From the NCBI GenBank assembly GCA_027297435.1, contig JAPUIA010000275.1, positions 1-64,000 of the forward strand: a stretch of 64,000 nt of DNA. The letters run 5' to 3'. Numbering within the stretch: the first letter of the stretch is position 1; every line of letters starts with the position of its first letter. This DNA comes from Gammaproteobacteria bacterium. GTDB lineage: Bacteria > Pseudomonadota > Gammaproteobacteria > Pseudomonadales > Azotimanducaceae. Below are positions 63,122 to 64,000 of the stretch, piece after piece. The translations under genes were made by a program, and so were the position numbers. The notes below the pieces were generated by a model. It did no database searches, had not been told where the DNA came from, and saw nothing but the letters and a program-made list of their open reading frames with translations.

Positions 63122-64000
63122 TTACCGATCCCGCAAGGTGCCAGGGAGCTTTTCGTAAATACCGTTGAAACTGCCGTTGGACATGATCACGACATGGCGC
63201 CTGCGTTCCGGCAGCTTGGCGATGGCTTCCATCATGCGTTCGAGATTGTCGAACTGTTGCGCTGGTACCACGCAGTTGGTGATCACCTCTGAGAGATCCC
63301 ACTTGATGTTCTCGCCGCGAAACCAGAACACCTGATCGGCTGGCGCACAGCATGTCGTCAGCTCTTGACGAAGCGACCCGAGCGACATGGTATGGGTTCG
63401 AGGTTCGATCACGGCGATGATCTCATCGCCACCGACGTTGTTGCGCAATCCCTGCAGCGTGGTACGAATGGCCGTGGGGTGGTGCGCGAAGTCATCGTAG
63501 ACGGTGACGCCGCCAACTTCCGCGATCACCTCGAGACGGCGTTTGACTCCGGAGAATGCGTTCAGCGCCTCGATTGCAATGGCCGGCGGCACACCGGCGT
63601 GGCGGGCGGCGGCGATGGCCGCGAGGCCATTGCTGACGTTGTGTTCTCCCAACAGCTGCCAGTCGACGCGCCCCAAGGTTGCTTCGTTGAGAGCGACCTC
63701 GAAAACGCTGCCGTCATTGGCGGCGGTCGCCGCACTCCACAACTCACCGTTGTCCATATCAACTGGCTTTCTCGGCAGCGCCTCACCGAACCTGGCGACC
63801 GGTGTCCAGCATCCCATCTGCAACACCTCGTCCACGCTCTCGTCTTGGCACGGAGCGATAACTAGCCCTTTACCTGGTACCGAACGCAGTAGGTGGTGAA
63901 ACTGAGTCTGGATCGCGGCGAGGTCGGGAAAGATGTCTGCGTGGTCGAACTCCAGGTTGTTGATGATTAGTGTCCGTGGGCGGTAGTGCACGAACTTGGA
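63122..64000 (-). CDS. mpl: Murein tripeptide ligase Mpl (partial, 5' end outside window)
   Basis: The C-terminal 290 residues or so of a Mur-ligase-family protein; the frame runs past the window edge. LEFDHADIFPDL, LGEHNVSNGLAAIAAA, FSGVKRRLE and VYDDFAHHPTAIRTTL are the central and C-terminal Mur-ligase landmarks, arranged as in Mpl, which links recycled L-Ala-D-Glu-mDAP tripeptide to UDP-MurNAc in peptidoglycan recycling. MurC is the nearest alternative, but the NNLEFDHADIF form favours Mpl. The stop is at 63122. Confidence 0.9.
   Translation of the reverse strand, partial: SKFVHYRPRTLIINNLEFDHADIFPDLAAIQTQFHHLLRSVPGKGLVIAPCQDESVDEVLQMGCWTPVARFGEALPRKPVDMDNGELWSAATAANDGSVFEVALNEATLGRVDWQLLGEHNVSNGLAAIAAARHAGVPPAIAIEALNAFSGVKRRLEVIAEVGGVTVYDDFAHHPTAIRTTLQGLRNNVGGDEIIAVIEPRTHTMSLGSLRQELTTCCAPADQVFWFRGENIKWDLSEVITNCVVPAQQFDNLERMMEAIAKLPERRRHVVIMSNGSFNGIYEKLPGTLRDR

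Overview
The window looks like chromosomal DNA from a free-living, metabolically versatile gammaproteobacterium, probably marine or environmental. It is moderately GC-rich and densely coded, with many 4-nt ATGA start/stop overlaps. Markers that fit this reading are Mpl (murein recycling), the phasin/PhaR polyhydroxyalkanoate pair, SrkA, ModABC, ComF, and REP-like intergenic hairpins beginning GTAGGAG. Acyl-CoA metabolism is prominent: two CoA ligases, two long acyl-CoA dehydrogenases, and a benzoyl-CoA epoxidation cluster. No rRNA, tRNA, phage or CRISPR was seen. One MITE-like element and several modular palindromic repeats are present.

Layout. 1-9.4 kb: acyl-CoA ligase, luciferase-like oxidoreductase, SulP transporter, glutathione-dependent formaldehyde dehydrogenase, amidohydrolase, DDN-like protein, DUF4399, a secreted metallo-hydrolase and a DJ-1/PfpI protein. 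9.4-13 kb: sulfotransferase, then an arsenic island in which arsR, an aquaporin and a VOC gene diverge from arsI across a palindrome-rich promoter, then a NUDIX gene. 13-21 kb: phosphotransferase, amidase, phaR and a hydrolase diverge from phaP; a free GYD protein and a GYD-acyltransferase fusion follow, facing a lysophospholipase and a HAD phosphatase. 21-26.3 kb: an unknown protein, an ABC ATPase and a giant permease/M1-aminopeptidase fusion. 26.3-30.5 kb: two methyltransferases, an FAD-linked oxidase and an amidase.

30.6-36.2 kb: an envelope/redox region with a Spy-like protein divergent from a two-component system, followed by a six-helix membrane protein and a tetraheme cytochrome c. A convergent three-gene operon carries a secreted tyrosine-phosphatase-like protein. 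36.4-41.1 kb: boxC-boxB-benzoate-CoA ligase operon. 41.3-50.2 kb: a long run of small minus-strand genes (DDN-like, DUF2277, DUF3500, a frameshifted membrane gene, three GNATs, HAD, cupin, DUF72, two SDRs, MBL). 50.2-55.6 kb: acyltransferase, SrkA, modCBA, comF. 55.7-59.3 kb: two acyl-CoA dehydrogenases. 59.3-64 kb: DUF6150-like, lipoprotein, SDR, nucleoside hydrolase, MtnK-like kinase and the 3' part of mpl, which runs off the window.

I found no single unmistakable new defence or biosynthetic system. The best leads are the GYD-PlsC fusion beside the phasin gene, the Spy/two-component/tetraheme-cytochrome cassette, the nucleoside hydrolase plus MtnK-like kinase pair, the compact arsI/aquaporin island, and modular hairpin repeats that supply or abut gene stop codons. 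All functions are inferred from sequence patterns. No database search was possible.
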